NCBI RefSeq assembly: GCF_001654495.1
Contig: NZ_CP015849.1
Coordinates: 5,621,001-5,685,000 of the forward strand
Direction of reading: 5' to 3'
DNA from: Streptomyces sp. SAT1
Lineage (GTDB): Bacteria > Actinomycetota > Actinomycetes > Streptomycetales > Streptomycetaceae
Length of the DNA: 64,000 nt
In this document: in pieces, positions 1-7,756 of the stretch
How the letters are laid out: every line of letters begins with the position of its first letter
Numbering within the stretch: the stretch's first letter is position 1
The notes under the pieces: generated by a model
Told to the model about the DNA's origin: nothing
Seen by the model: the letters and a program-made list of their open reading frames with translations, nothing else
Databases searched by the model: none
Made by a program: the position numbers and the translations under genes

Positions 1-521
1 ACTTCCTGTCCGCGTTCACCCCCGGCGCCCAGCCCCTCACCGGACTGCTCGCCGCCACCGCCCGCCTGGCTGACCGGGCCCGCGCCCTCGGCATCCCCGT
101 CGTCTACTCCGCGCAGACCGGCGGCCAGAGCCCCGAACTGCGCGGCCTCCAGATGGACTTCTGGGGACCCGGGCTGCCCGACGACGTCCACGCCGAGGCC
201 ATCGCCGCCGAGGTCGCCCCGCGGGACGGCGACACCGTGCTCACCAAGTGGAAGTACAGCGCCTTCGTCCGCACCGACCTGGCCGCCCTCCTCACCGAGC
301 GGGGCCGCGACCAGCTCGTCATCACCGGCGTCTACGCCCACCTCGGCGTCAACATGACCGCCTGCGACGCCTGGATGCGCGATGTGCAGGCGTTCGTCGT
401 CGCCGACGCGGTCGCCGACTTCGGGCCGCGCGAACACCTGGACGCGCTGCGCTGGGCCGCCCGCGCCTGCGCCCGCGTCACCACCGCCGACACCGTCTTC
501 GACCTGGGGGACCGGCCATGA
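1..521 (+). CDS. Isochorismatase (2,3-dihydro-2,3-dihydroxybenzoate synthase), 5' partial
   Basis: The reading frame is open from base 3, so the N-terminus with the first catalytic Asp lies outside the window. The visible part aligns closely with the isochorismatase half of EntB/DhbB: LTKWKYSAF carries the catalytic Lys, GVYAHLGVNMTACDAW matches the EntB segment GVYAHIGCMTTATDAF, and VADAVADFGPREHL follows. The enzyme makes 2,3-dihydro-DHB from isochorismate on the way to catecholate siderophores. The Cys usual in the GVYAH segment is replaced (GVN). The protein stops just where EntB would continue into its aryl-carrier domain. That domain is instead the next gene, overlapping by ATGA. EntA, EntC and EntE homologues are presumably upstream, outside the window. 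Confidence 0.9.
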   Translation, partial: FLSAFTPGAQPLTGLLAATARLADRARALGIPVVYSAQTGGQSPELRGLQMDFWGPGLPDDVHAEAIAAEVAPRDGDTVLTKWKYSAFVRTDLAALLTERGRDQLVITGVYAHLGVNMTACDAWMRDVQAFVVADAVADFGPREHLDALRWAARACARVTTADTVFDLGDRP

Positions 522-748
522 CCCTGACCGTGCGACGCATCCGCGAGGACGTCGCGGACGTCCTGGGGGAGGACCCCGAGGACATCCCCGTCGACGAGAA
601 CCTGGCCGACCACGGCCTGGACTCCGTACGGCTGATGACCCTCGTCGAACGCTGGCGCCGCGACCACGCCGCCGACATCTCCTTCGTCGACCTCGCCACC
701 CGCCCCGCCATCGAGGCCTGGGCCCCGCTCCTGGGAGCCCGCGAATGA
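518..748 (+). CDS. Stand-alone aryl carrier protein (EntB C-terminal-domain equivalent)
   Basis: This 76-residue protein has the phosphopantetheine attachment motif HGLDSVRLM with Ser36. It aligns with the ArCP domain that ends E. coli EntB (NLIDYGLDSVRMM and the downstream PTIDAW, here RPAIEAW). It would carry 2,3-dihydroxybenzoate, loaded by an EntE-type ligase, to the condensation domain of the next gene. Its ATG overlaps the isochorismatase stop (ATGA), and its own TGA overlaps the synthetase start, so the three genes are probably translationally coupled. In EntB and DhbB this domain is fused to the isochorismatase. Here it is a free-standing carrier. Confidence 0.88.
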   Translation: MTLTVRRIREDVADVLGEDPEDIPVDENLADHGLDSVRLMTLVERWRRDHAADISFVDLATRPAIEAWAPLLGARE

Positions 749-3700
749 CCACCGCCCCCGAGGCCGGGCACGCCCCCGAGACCACAGCCGGGCCCGCGCC
801 CGATGCGGGACGTGTACCCGAGGCCGGACCTGCCCCCGGCCCTGTATCTGCGCCCGAGGCCGGGCGTGTGCCCGCGCCCGGAAGCGCGCCTGCGCCTGCC
901 CCCTCGGCCGGCTCCGCGCCGGAGGCCGGCCCCGCGCCCGCGCCCGAGGCCGGGCGCGCCCCCGAAGCCACGCCCGCCGCCGCGCTGGCCCCCGCCGTCC
1001 CCGGCCTCCCCCTCACCGCCGCCCAGAGCGGCATGTGGTACGCCCAGGCCCTGGACCCGGACAGTCCCGCGCTGAACACCGCCGAACACCTGGAGATCCA
1101 CGGCGACCTCCGTCCCGACCTGTTCGCCCAGGCCCTGTACCGCACGGCGCGCGAGGCGGAGGTTCTGCGCGTGCGGGTCGCCGATACGCCGGACGGGCCA
1201 CGGCAGTTCCGCTGCCCGGTGCCCCCGCCCGGGGACGGCTTCCCGCTGTACACCGCCGACCTGCGCGACGCCCCCGACCCGGTCGCCGCCGCCCGCGCCT
1301 GGGCCGACGACGACCTCGCCCGGCCCTTCGACCTCACCACCGGGCCGCTGTTCCGGCACGCCCTGCTCCGCCTCGGCGAGCACCGCTGGCTGTGGCACCA
1401 GCGCGTCCACCACCTCGCCCTGGACGGCTTCGGCTACTCCCTGGTCGCCCGCCGCACCGCCGAGATCTACACCGCGCTCGCCGCGGGACTGCCCCCGGCC
1501 GACAGCCCCTTCGGCCGTCTCGACGACCTCGTCCGCGACGACCTCGCCTACCGCGCCGGCGAACAGTACGAACGCGACCGCGCCCACTGGAACCAGCTCC
1601 TCGCCGACCGGCCCGAGGCCCCCACCCTGGCCGGCCGCAGCGCGCTGCCCTCCCACACCTTCCTGCGGGCCACCGCCCGCGTCCCGGACGCGACCACCGC
1701 CTCCCTGCGCGAGCTGGCGGGCGAACTCAAGGCGACCTGGGCCGAGTTGATCGTCGTCGCACAGGCCCTGTACGTCTCCCGGGCCACCGGCCGCGACGAC
1801 GTCGTCCTCGGCCTGCCCCTGATGGGCCGGATGGGCTCCGTCGCCCTGCGGGTGCCCGGCATGGTGATGAACGTCCTGCCGCTGCGCCTCACCGTCCGGC
1901 CCGCCGACACCCTCGCCGAGCTGACCCGCCAGGTGGTCCTCGGCATCCGGGCCGCCCGCCGCCACCAGCGCTACCGCTTCGAGGACATCCGCCGCGACCT
2001 GGGCCTGCTCGGCGAGAGCCGCCCGCTCGTCGGCCCGCTGGTCAACGTCATGCCCTTCGACTACGACCTCACCTTCGCCGGGGCCACCGCCGTCCCGCAC
2101 AATCTCTCCGCGGGACCCGTCGACGACCTCACCGTCAACGTCTACGACCGCGCCGACGGCCGCGGTCTGCGCGTCGACCACGACGCCAACCCCGCCCTCT
2201 ACACCCGAGCCGAACTCACCGCCCACCAGGACCGGTTCCTCGCCCTGCTCACCCGGCTCACCGGCCACCGCCCCACCACGCCGCTCGCCGCGCTCGGCGT
2301 CGCCACCGATGCCGAACACCACCAGGTGGTCACCGAGTTCAACGCCACCGCCCGCGACCTCCCGCCCACCACCCTCATCGGCCCCATCGAGGCCCAGGCC
2401 CGCCGCACCCCCGATGCGCCCGCCCTCGTCCACGGCGACCGCACCCTCAGCTACGCCGAACTCACCACCCGGGCCAACCGGCTCGCCCACCACCTGATCA
2501 GCCGCGGAGCAGGACCCGGCACCCTCGTCGGCGTCGCCCTGCCCCGCTCCGCCGAGCTGATCACCGCCCTGCTCGCCGTCCTCAAGGCGGGCGCCGCCTA
2601 TCTCCCGCTCGACCCCGGCTACCCGGCCGACCGGCTCCGCCATCTGCTCGACGACGGCGACCCGGTCTGCGTCGTCACCGACACGGCCACCGCGGACCGG
2701 CTGCCCGCCACCGGCCACCACCGCGTCCTGCTGGACCGCACCGGCCTCGGCCACCTCCCGGCCGTCGACCCGCCGCGCGCCCTCACCCCGCAGCACCCCG
2801 CCTACGTCATCCACACCTCCGGCTCCACCGGCCTGCCCAAGGGCGTCGTCGTCCCGCACTCCGCGATCGACAACCGCCTGCGCTGGATGCAGCACACCTA
2901 CCCGCTGGCGCCCGGCGACCGCGTCCTGCAGAAGACACCCTCCGGGTTCGACGTGTCCGTATGGGAGTTCTTCTGGGCGTTCCGCGAGGGCGCCACCCTC
3001 GTCCTCGCCGACCCGGAGGGCCACAAGGACCCCGCCTACCTGGCCCGGGTCATCCGCGAACAGGGCGTCACCGTCTGCCACTTCGTGCCCTCCATGCTCC
3101 AGGTGTTCCTCGCCGAACCCGACGCCGCCCGCTGCACCGGACTGCGGCACGTCTTCGCCAGCGGCGAGGCCCTGCCCCGCGAGACCGCCCACCACTTCCA
3201 CCGCGTGCTGCCCGCCGCGGCCCTGCACAACCTCTACGGCCCCACCGAGGCCGCCGTCGACGTCAGCCACCACACCTGCGTCCCCGGCGCCACCGGCCCC
3301 GTGCCCATCGGCCGCCCCGTCTGGAACACCCGCCTGTACGTCCTCGACGCGGCCCTGAAGCCCTGCCCGCCCGGCGTCGCGGGCGAGCTGTACCTCGCGG
3401 GCGCCCAGCTCGCCGACGGCTACCTCGGCCGCCCCGCTCTGACCGCCACCCGGTTCGTCGCCGACCCGTACGGCCCCGCCGGGGCGCGCATGTACCGCAC
3501 CGGCGACCTGGCCCGCTGGACCCCCGACGGCGAGGCCGTCTACCTCGGCCGCACCGACCACCAGGTCAAACTGCGCGGCCAGCGCCTGGAACCCGGCGAG
3601 ATCGAGTCTCACCTCACCGCCGCCGACGGCATCACCGCCGCCACCGTCCTGCTGCGCGAGGACCGCCCCGGCGACCAGCGGCTCGTCGCCTACGTCACCG

Positions 3701-4890
3701 GCGACGCCCCCGACCCGGACGCCCTGCGCGCCCGCCTCGCCGCCGCCCTGCCCGACTACATGGTCCCCTCCGCCTTCGTCGTCCTCGACGACTTCCCGCT
3801 CAGCCCCAACGGCAAGCTGGACCGCACCGCGCTGCCCGCTCCCGCCACCGCGGCGGGCACCGGCGGACGCCCGCCGCGCAACCCCACCGAGGAACTGCTG
3901 ACCCGCCTGTTCGCCGAGGTCCTCGGCGTCGACCGGGTCGGCGTCGACGACGCCTTCTTCGACCTGGGCGGCACCTCCCTGCTCGCCGCCCGCCTGATGT
4001 CCCGCATCCGCGACATGCTCGGCACCACCGCCCCGCTCGGCACCCTCTTCCGGGCGCCCACGCCCGCCGCCCTCGCCGACCGGCTCACCGAAGGCGACGG
4101 CGAGGACACCGCGCTCGACGTGCTGCTGCCGCTGCGCGCCACGGGCCGGCGCACCCCCCTGTTCGTGTTCCACCCGGCCGGCGGCATCAGCTGGTGCTAC
4201 TCGGGCCTGCTCTCCCGGCTCGGCCCCGACCAGCCCGTGCACGGCCTCCAGGCCCGCGGACTGCGACCGGGCGAGGACCTGCCCGCCACCATGGACGAGA
4301 TGGCCGCCGACTACGCCGAGCAGCTGCGCACCGTCCAGCCGCACGGCCCCTACCGGCTGCTCGGCTGGTCCGTGGGCGGCGTCGTCGCCCACACCGTCGC
4401 CGTCCACCTCCAGCAGGCGGGCGAACGCGTGGAACTGCTCGCCCTGATGGACGCCTACCCCTCCGACCAGTGGCGCGACCTGGCCGGACCGACCGAGGCC
4501 GACGCCCTCAACGCCCTGCTGCGCATGGCCGGGTACGAGGGCGGCACCGGGCTGACCCGGCAGGAGGTCCTGACGGTGCTGCGCCGCGAGGGCAGCGCGC
4601 TGGCGGCCCTGCCCGAACGGGTCCTGGACGCCGTCGTCGGCATCGTCACCAACAACGCCCGCCTGATGCGCACCCAGCGGCACCGCGCCTTCGACGGCGA
4701 CCTGCTGTTCTTCACGGCCGCCGCGCCGCGCGCCGAGCACTGGCTCACCCCGCGGGCCTGGGCGCCGTACCTCACCGGCACCCTCGACGAGCACCGGCTG
4801 GACTGCCTGCACCCGGAGATGACCCGGCCGGGGCCGCTGGACGAGATCGCCGCCACGCTCGCGGCCCGGCTGAAGGAGCTGGACGGATGA
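745..4890 (+). CDS. Non-ribosomal peptide synthetase C-A-PCP-TE (EntF/DhbF type, Ser-activating)
   Basis: This 1381-residue protein starts with about 85 residues of Pro/Ala/Glu/Gly repeat. The condensation domain follows, with HHLALDG near residue 220. The adenylation domain has core TSGSTGLPKG near 690. Reading the specificity positions from FDVSVWEFFWAF, CHFVPS, FASGEAL and LYGPTEAAVD gives D-V-W-H-F-S-L-V, a serine-type code. The PCP has LGGTSLL near 1075 and the thioesterase has GWSVGG near 1206 with a candidate catalytic His in HPEM near 1355. One Ser module ending in a TE matches EntF, so the likely product is an enterobactin-like cyclic DHB-Ser trimer, or a linear form. A griseobactin-type assembly would need further Arg and Thr modules, and none is seen here. 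The ATG overlaps the preceding stop. Confidence 0.93.
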   Translation: MTTAPEAGHAPETTAGPAPDAGRVPEAGPAPGPVSAPEAGRVPAPGSAPAPAPSAGSAPEAGPAPAPEAGRAPEATPAAALAPAVPGLPLTAAQSGMWYAQALDPDSPALNTAEHLEIHGDLRPDLFAQALYRTAREAEVLRVRVADTPDGPRQFRCPVPPPGDGFPLYTADLRDAPDPVAAARAWADDDLARPFDLTTGPLFRHALLRLGEHRWLWHQRVHHLALDGFGYSLVARRTAEIYTALAAGLPPADSPFGRLDDLVRDDLAYRAGEQYERDRAHWNQLLADRPEAPTLAGRSALPSHTFLRATARVPDATTASLRELAGELKATWAELIVVAQALYVSRATGRDDVVLGLPLMGRMGSVALRVPGMVMNVLPLRLTVRPADTLAELTRQVVLGIRAARRHQRYRFEDIRRDLGLLGESRPLVGPLVNVMPFDYDLTFAGATAVPHNLSAGPVDDLTVNVYDRADGRGLRVDHDANPALYTRAELTAHQDRFLALLTRLTGHRPTTPLAALGVATDAEHHQVVTEFNATARDLPPTTLIGPIEAQARRTPDAPALVHGDRTLSYAELTTRANRLAHHLISRGAGPGTLVGVALPRSAELITALLAVLKAGAAYLPLDPGYPADRLRHLLDDGDPVCVVTDTATADRLPATGHHRVLLDRTGLGHLPAVDPPRALTPQHPAYVIHTSGSTGLPKGVVVPHSAIDNRLRWMQHTYPLAPGDRVLQKTPSGFDVSVWEFFWAFREGATLVLADPEGHKDPAYLARVIREQGVTVCHFVPSMLQVFLAEPDAARCTGLRHVFASGEALPRETAHHFHRVLPAAALHNLYGPTEAAVDVSHHTCVPGATGPVPIGRPVWNTRLYVLDAALKPCPPGVAGELYLAGAQLADGYLGRPALTATRFVADPYGPAGARMYRTGDLARWTPDGEAVYLGRTDHQVKLRGQRLEPGEIESHLTAADGITAATVLLREDRPGDQRLVAYVTGDAPDPDALRARLAAALPDYMVPSAFVVLDDFPLSPNGKLDRTALPAPATAAGTGGRPPRNPTEELLTRLFAEVLGVDRVGVDDAFFDLGGTSLLAARLMSRIRDMLGTTAPLGTLFRAPTPAALADRLTEGDGEDTALDVLLPLRATGRRTPLFVFHPAGGISWCYSGLLSRLGPDQPVHGLQARGLRPGEDLPATMDEMAADYAEQLRTVQPHGPYRLLGWSVGGVVAHTVAVHLQQAGERVELLALMDAYPSDQWRDLAGPTEADALNALLRMAGYEGGTGLTRQEVLTVLRREGSALAALPERVLDAVVGIVTNNARLMRTQRHRAFDGDLLFFTAAAPRAEHWLTPRAWAPYLTGTLDEHRLDCLHPEMTRPGPLDEIAATLAARLKELDG

Positions 4891-5138
4891 CCTCGCCCTT
4901 CGACCCGTTCGATCAGCTGGGCCCGTCCGACGCGGCCGCACCCGGCGAGCCCGGCCACCTGGTCCTCGCCGGACCGGCCGGCCGCCGCTCGCTGTGGCCG
5001 CGCTGGCTGCCCGTCCCGCCCGGCTGGAGCACCGCGTACGGCCCGGCCCCGTACGACGACTGCCTGCACCGGCTCGACGCGCCCCCGCCCCGGCCCGCGT
5101 CCCCGGACCAGGTCCGGACCCGGGACCCCCGGCCCTGA
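4887..5138 (+). CDS. Short MbtH-like protein with truncated C-terminus
   Basis: The gene overlaps the synthetase stop by ATGA and encodes 83 residues. The core SLWPRWLPVPPGW followed by DDCLHRL matches the MbtH signature (SLWP..VP.GW......CL). MbtH proteins bind and stabilise adenylation domains of synthetases, and the position directly behind one fits. The usual C-terminal segment with WTDMRP is missing. After CLHRLDA the chain runs into a Pro-rich tail. It may be a functional short variant or a decaying copy. No obvious single-base frameshift restores the missing motif. Confidence 0.75.
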   Translation: MTSPFDPFDQLGPSDAAAPGEPGHLVLAGPAGRRSLWPRWLPVPPGWSTAYGPAPYDDCLHRLDAPPPRPASPDQVRTRDPRP

Positions 5139-5264
5139 CCTGACCCGACCCGATCCCCGGGCCCCGGCCCCGACTCGACCCGACCCGGCCCGGCCCGGCC
5201 CGGCCCCGGATCCCCGCCCCGACCCACCCGGCCCCGCGCCGCCCCGATCCCTGGAGGAAACACC
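5139..5264 (+). repeat. Low-complexity C/G tract between mbtH-like gene and yncE-like gene
   Basis: About 125 bases consist largely of reiterated GACCC and GGCCC units. No reading frame or clear promoter was recognised. A ribosome binding site (TGGAGGAAAC) closes the tract ahead of the next ATG. Confidence 0.5.
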
Positions 5265-6353
5265 ATGTCCGGTTCCCGCAACCCGATACAGCGCCGCACC
5301 GTGCTCGGCGCGGCGATCGCCGCGGGCGGCGTGCTCGGCACGGCCGGTACGGCCGCCGCCGCCACCCCCGACCAGGCCCGCGACCGCACCCGCAACCGCA
5401 CCAAGGAGACGACCTACGCCGTGACGTCCGCCGAACTCGCCCAGGGCCTCTACCAGGTGGCCCACTCCACCCGCCACAACGCGCTGTGGGTGACCAGCTC
5501 CATCGGCTACCCGCCGGTCACCCAGTCCCAGCTGCTCAAGGTGGACCCGAGGACGCTCAAGACGCTGGCCTCCTACACCCCGCCGGTCACCGACGAGGCC
5601 ACCGGCACCCTGGAGGCCGTCTACGGCATCGCCGTGGACGACGTCCACGACACCGTGTGGGTCGCCGCCACCCTGAACAACGCCCTCGCCGTCTACAGCC
5701 AGCGCACCGGACAGCACCTGGCGACGGTGCCCGGCGTGCAGCACACCCGGGACGTCGCCGTCGACATCCCGCGCGGCCTGGTCTGGTGCACCGCCCTGGA
5801 GGAGGGCAGCATCGTCGCGTTCGACCTGCGCACGCACGCCGAGCGCAAGCGCGTCACCGTCGAGGGCAGCTGGCCCGCCGGACTGGCCGTCAACCCCTTC
5901 ACCGGCCACGTCTACGCCGCCGACCTGGCCAAGAGCCGCCTGTTCGAGGTGAGCCCCGGCTCCGACCGGCCGCGGATCCTGCCCGTGGGCGAGGGCACCA
6001 TCGACGTCGCCCTGTCCGCGGACGGCCGCACCGCCTACACCGCGAACCAGGCCGCCGGTTCCGTCTCCGTCGTCGACCTGGCCAGCGGCGAGGTGACCCG
6101 GGAGATCAAGACCGGCGCGGGCACCCTCGCGGTGGCCACCGACCTGTGCACCGGCCGGGTCTACGCCGCCAACAAGGACGCCGGCACCACCACCGTCCTC
6201 GACCCCCGCACCGGCACGATCGTCGCCGACCTCGCCACCGGCGCCAACACCGACCACGTCACCGTCGCGCACGGCGTCGCCTACGTGGTCGACAAGGCCG
6301 CGGCCGGCCCCGACACCCTCGACTCCATCCACCGCATCGACCCGATCCGCTGA
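5265..6353 (+). CDS. YncE-like secreted beta-propeller protein (Tat-type signal)
   Basis: The 362-residue protein begins with a twin-arginine-like signal, QRRTVLGAAIAAGG, ending near residue 35 in an Ala-rich cleavage region. The mature part is a chain of about 40-residue blade repeats (IAVDDVHDTVWVAATLNNAL, VALSADGRTAYTANQAAG and others), as in the YVTN/YncE seven-bladed propeller family. A TGGAGG ribosome site precedes the ATG. E. coli YncE is periplasmic and, as I recall, iron-responsive. Its place behind siderophore genes makes a role in the iron response plausible, but the biochemical function is unknown. Confidence 0.8.
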   Translation: MSGSRNPIQRRTVLGAAIAAGGVLGTAGTAAAATPDQARDRTRNRTKETTYAVTSAELAQGLYQVAHSTRHNALWVTSSIGYPPVTQSQLLKVDPRTLKTLASYTPPVTDEATGTLEAVYGIAVDDVHDTVWVAATLNNALAVYSQRTGQHLATVPGVQHTRDVAVDIPRGLVWCTALEEGSIVAFDLRTHAERKRVTVEGSWPAGLAVNPFTGHVYAADLAKSRLFEVSPGSDRPRILPVGEGTIDVALSADGRTAYTANQAAGSVSVVDLASGEVTREIKTGAGTLAVATDLCTGRVYAANKDAGTTTVLDPRTGTIVADLATGANTDHVTVAHGVAYVVDKAAAGPDTLDSIHRIDPIR

Positions 6354-6360
6354 CCCGCGC

Positions 6361-6395
6361 GGCCGTTCACCGTCCCCGGGGGGCGGTGAACGGCC
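6361..6395 (+). terminator. Hairpin terminator after yncE-like gene
   Basis: Twelve-base arms (GGCCGTTCACCG at 6361-6372 and its complement at 6384-6395) surround an 11-base loop. The hairpin begins eight bases after the stop codon. It has no strong T-run, as is common in Streptomyces terminators. Confidence 0.75.
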
Positions 6396-6487
6396 CCTCT
6401 GCGGCTCGTATCCTGGGGCGGCAGTCAGGTCGCGCGCCTGGTCCGGGGCCGCTCCGGCGCCAGTCGCGCTCGGAGAGAGGTCGCACG

Positions 6488-7756
6488 GTGAACCAGCCGC
6501 CCCCGAACCCGGTTCCGTCCGGGACCGCCCCGCAGGACCGGGCCCCGGAGGCGGACCCCGCCCACCCCGGCGGGCAGATCCCCGTCGTCGTGCTCGCCGG
6601 GTTCCTCGGATCCGGCAAGACGACGCTGCTCAACCATCTGCTGCACCACAGCGGCGGCAGCCGTATCGGTGCGATCGTCAACGACTTCGGGGCCATCGAG
6701 ATCGACGCGATGGCGGTGGCGGGCGCCCTCGGCGACTCGACCGTCTCGCTGGGCAACGGCTGCCTGTGCTGTGCCGTGGACGCGGGGGAGCTGGACCAGT
6801 ACCTGGACCGGCTCACCCGCCCCCGGGCCGGCATCGACGTGATCGTGGTCGAGGCCAGCGGCCTCGCCGAGCCCCAGGAACTGGTCCGCATGGTCCTGGC
6901 CAGCGAGAACCCCCGGGTCGTCTACGGCGGCCTGGTCGAGGTGGTGGACGCCGCCGAGTTCGACGGCACCCGCGCCCGGCACCCCGAGATCGACCGGCAC
7001 CTCGCCCTCGCGGACCTCGTCGTCGTCAACAAGGCCGACCGCGCGGACGACGCCGAACGGGTGCTCGCGACCGTGCGCTCGCTCGTCGACCGGGCGGCCG
7101 TCGTCCCGGCCACCTACGGCCGGGTGGACCCCGAGTTCCTGTTCGACTGCCGGCCCGGTGAGGAACGCGTCGGGCAGCTCTCCTTCGACGACCTGCACCT
7201 CGCCGAAGAGGACGGGGGCGGGGGCGGGGGCGGGGGCGAGGACGGGCCCGGCGGCGGGTCCGGCGGGGACCGCCACACCGGCCATCTGCACGCCGGCTAC
7301 GACACTCTCTCCTTCGTCTCCGACGTGCCGCTCGACCCGCGCCGCCTGATGCGCTTCCTGGACAGCCGCCCCGACGGCCTCTACCGCATCAAGGGCTACG
7401 TCGGCTTCGGGCCGTACGACCCGCGCAACCGCTACGCCGTGCACGCCGTGGGCCGGTTCCTGCGCTTCTACCCCGAGCCCTGGCCGGCCGGCGGACCGCG
7501 GCGGACCCAGCTCGTGCTCATCGGATCCGGCACCGACATGCCCGCCCTCGCCGGGGAGCTCCAGGAGTGCGAGCAGGACACCCCGCACGCCGACGAGCAC
7601 GGCATGTGGGGCGTCCTGCGCTACGTCCGGGGCCCCGGGCAGGAGGAGGCCCCCGCCGGGGCTCACGGAGCCGCAGAGGCCCTTGAGGACCCTGAGGACC
7701 CCGGGGCCGCCGAAGACCCCGGGGACGCCCCGGACATCGAGGACCCGCCCGTCTAG
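6488..7756 (+). CDS. COG0523 (CobW/ZigA-type) GTP-dependent metallochaperone
   Basis: GTG start after a GAGAGAGG site gives 422 residues. Walker A is GFLGSGKTT near residue 38. The metal-binding GCLCC motif lies near 95, NKAD is the G4 motif, and a C-terminal CobW_C domain is present (LMRFLDSRPDGLYRIKGYV). These GTPases deliver zinc, cobalt or nickel to client proteins. A linker near 243-260 has a run of nine Gly codons followed by an acidic stretch and a His-containing segment (DRHTGHLHAG). The C-terminus ends in Glu/Asp/Pro repeats. No Zur box was recognised upstream, so the metal is undetermined. The stop codon overlaps the stop of the convergent topoisomerase gene. Confidence 0.88.
   Translation: MNQPPPNPVPSGTAPQDRAPEADPAHPGGQIPVVVLAGFLGSGKTTLLNHLLHHSGGSRIGAIVNDFGAIEIDAMAVAGALGDSTVSLGNGCLCCAVDAGELDQYLDRLTRPRAGIDVIVVEASGLAEPQELVRMVLASENPRVVYGGLVEVVDAAEFDGTRARHPEIDRHLALADLVVVNKADRADDAERVLATVRSLVDRAAVVPATYGRVDPEFLFDCRPGEERVGQLSFDDLHLAEEDGGGGGGGGEDGPGGGSGGDRHTGHLHAGYDTLSFVSDVPLDPRRLMRFLDSRPDGLYRIKGYVGFGPYDPRNRYAVHAVGRFLRFYPEPWPAGGPRRTQLVLIGSGTDMPALAGELQECEQDTPHADEHGMWGVLRYVRGPGQEEAPAGAHGAAEALEDPEDPGAAEDPGDAPDIEDPPV

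Noticed and set aside
478..4941. Very long open frame (about 1490 codons) on the minus strand opposite the synthetase
   Set aside because: It mirrors the G/C-rich codon positions of the real NRPS gene. The translation is Gly/Glu/Val/Arg repeats with no domain, whereas the plus strand shows complete C-A-PCP-TE motifs.
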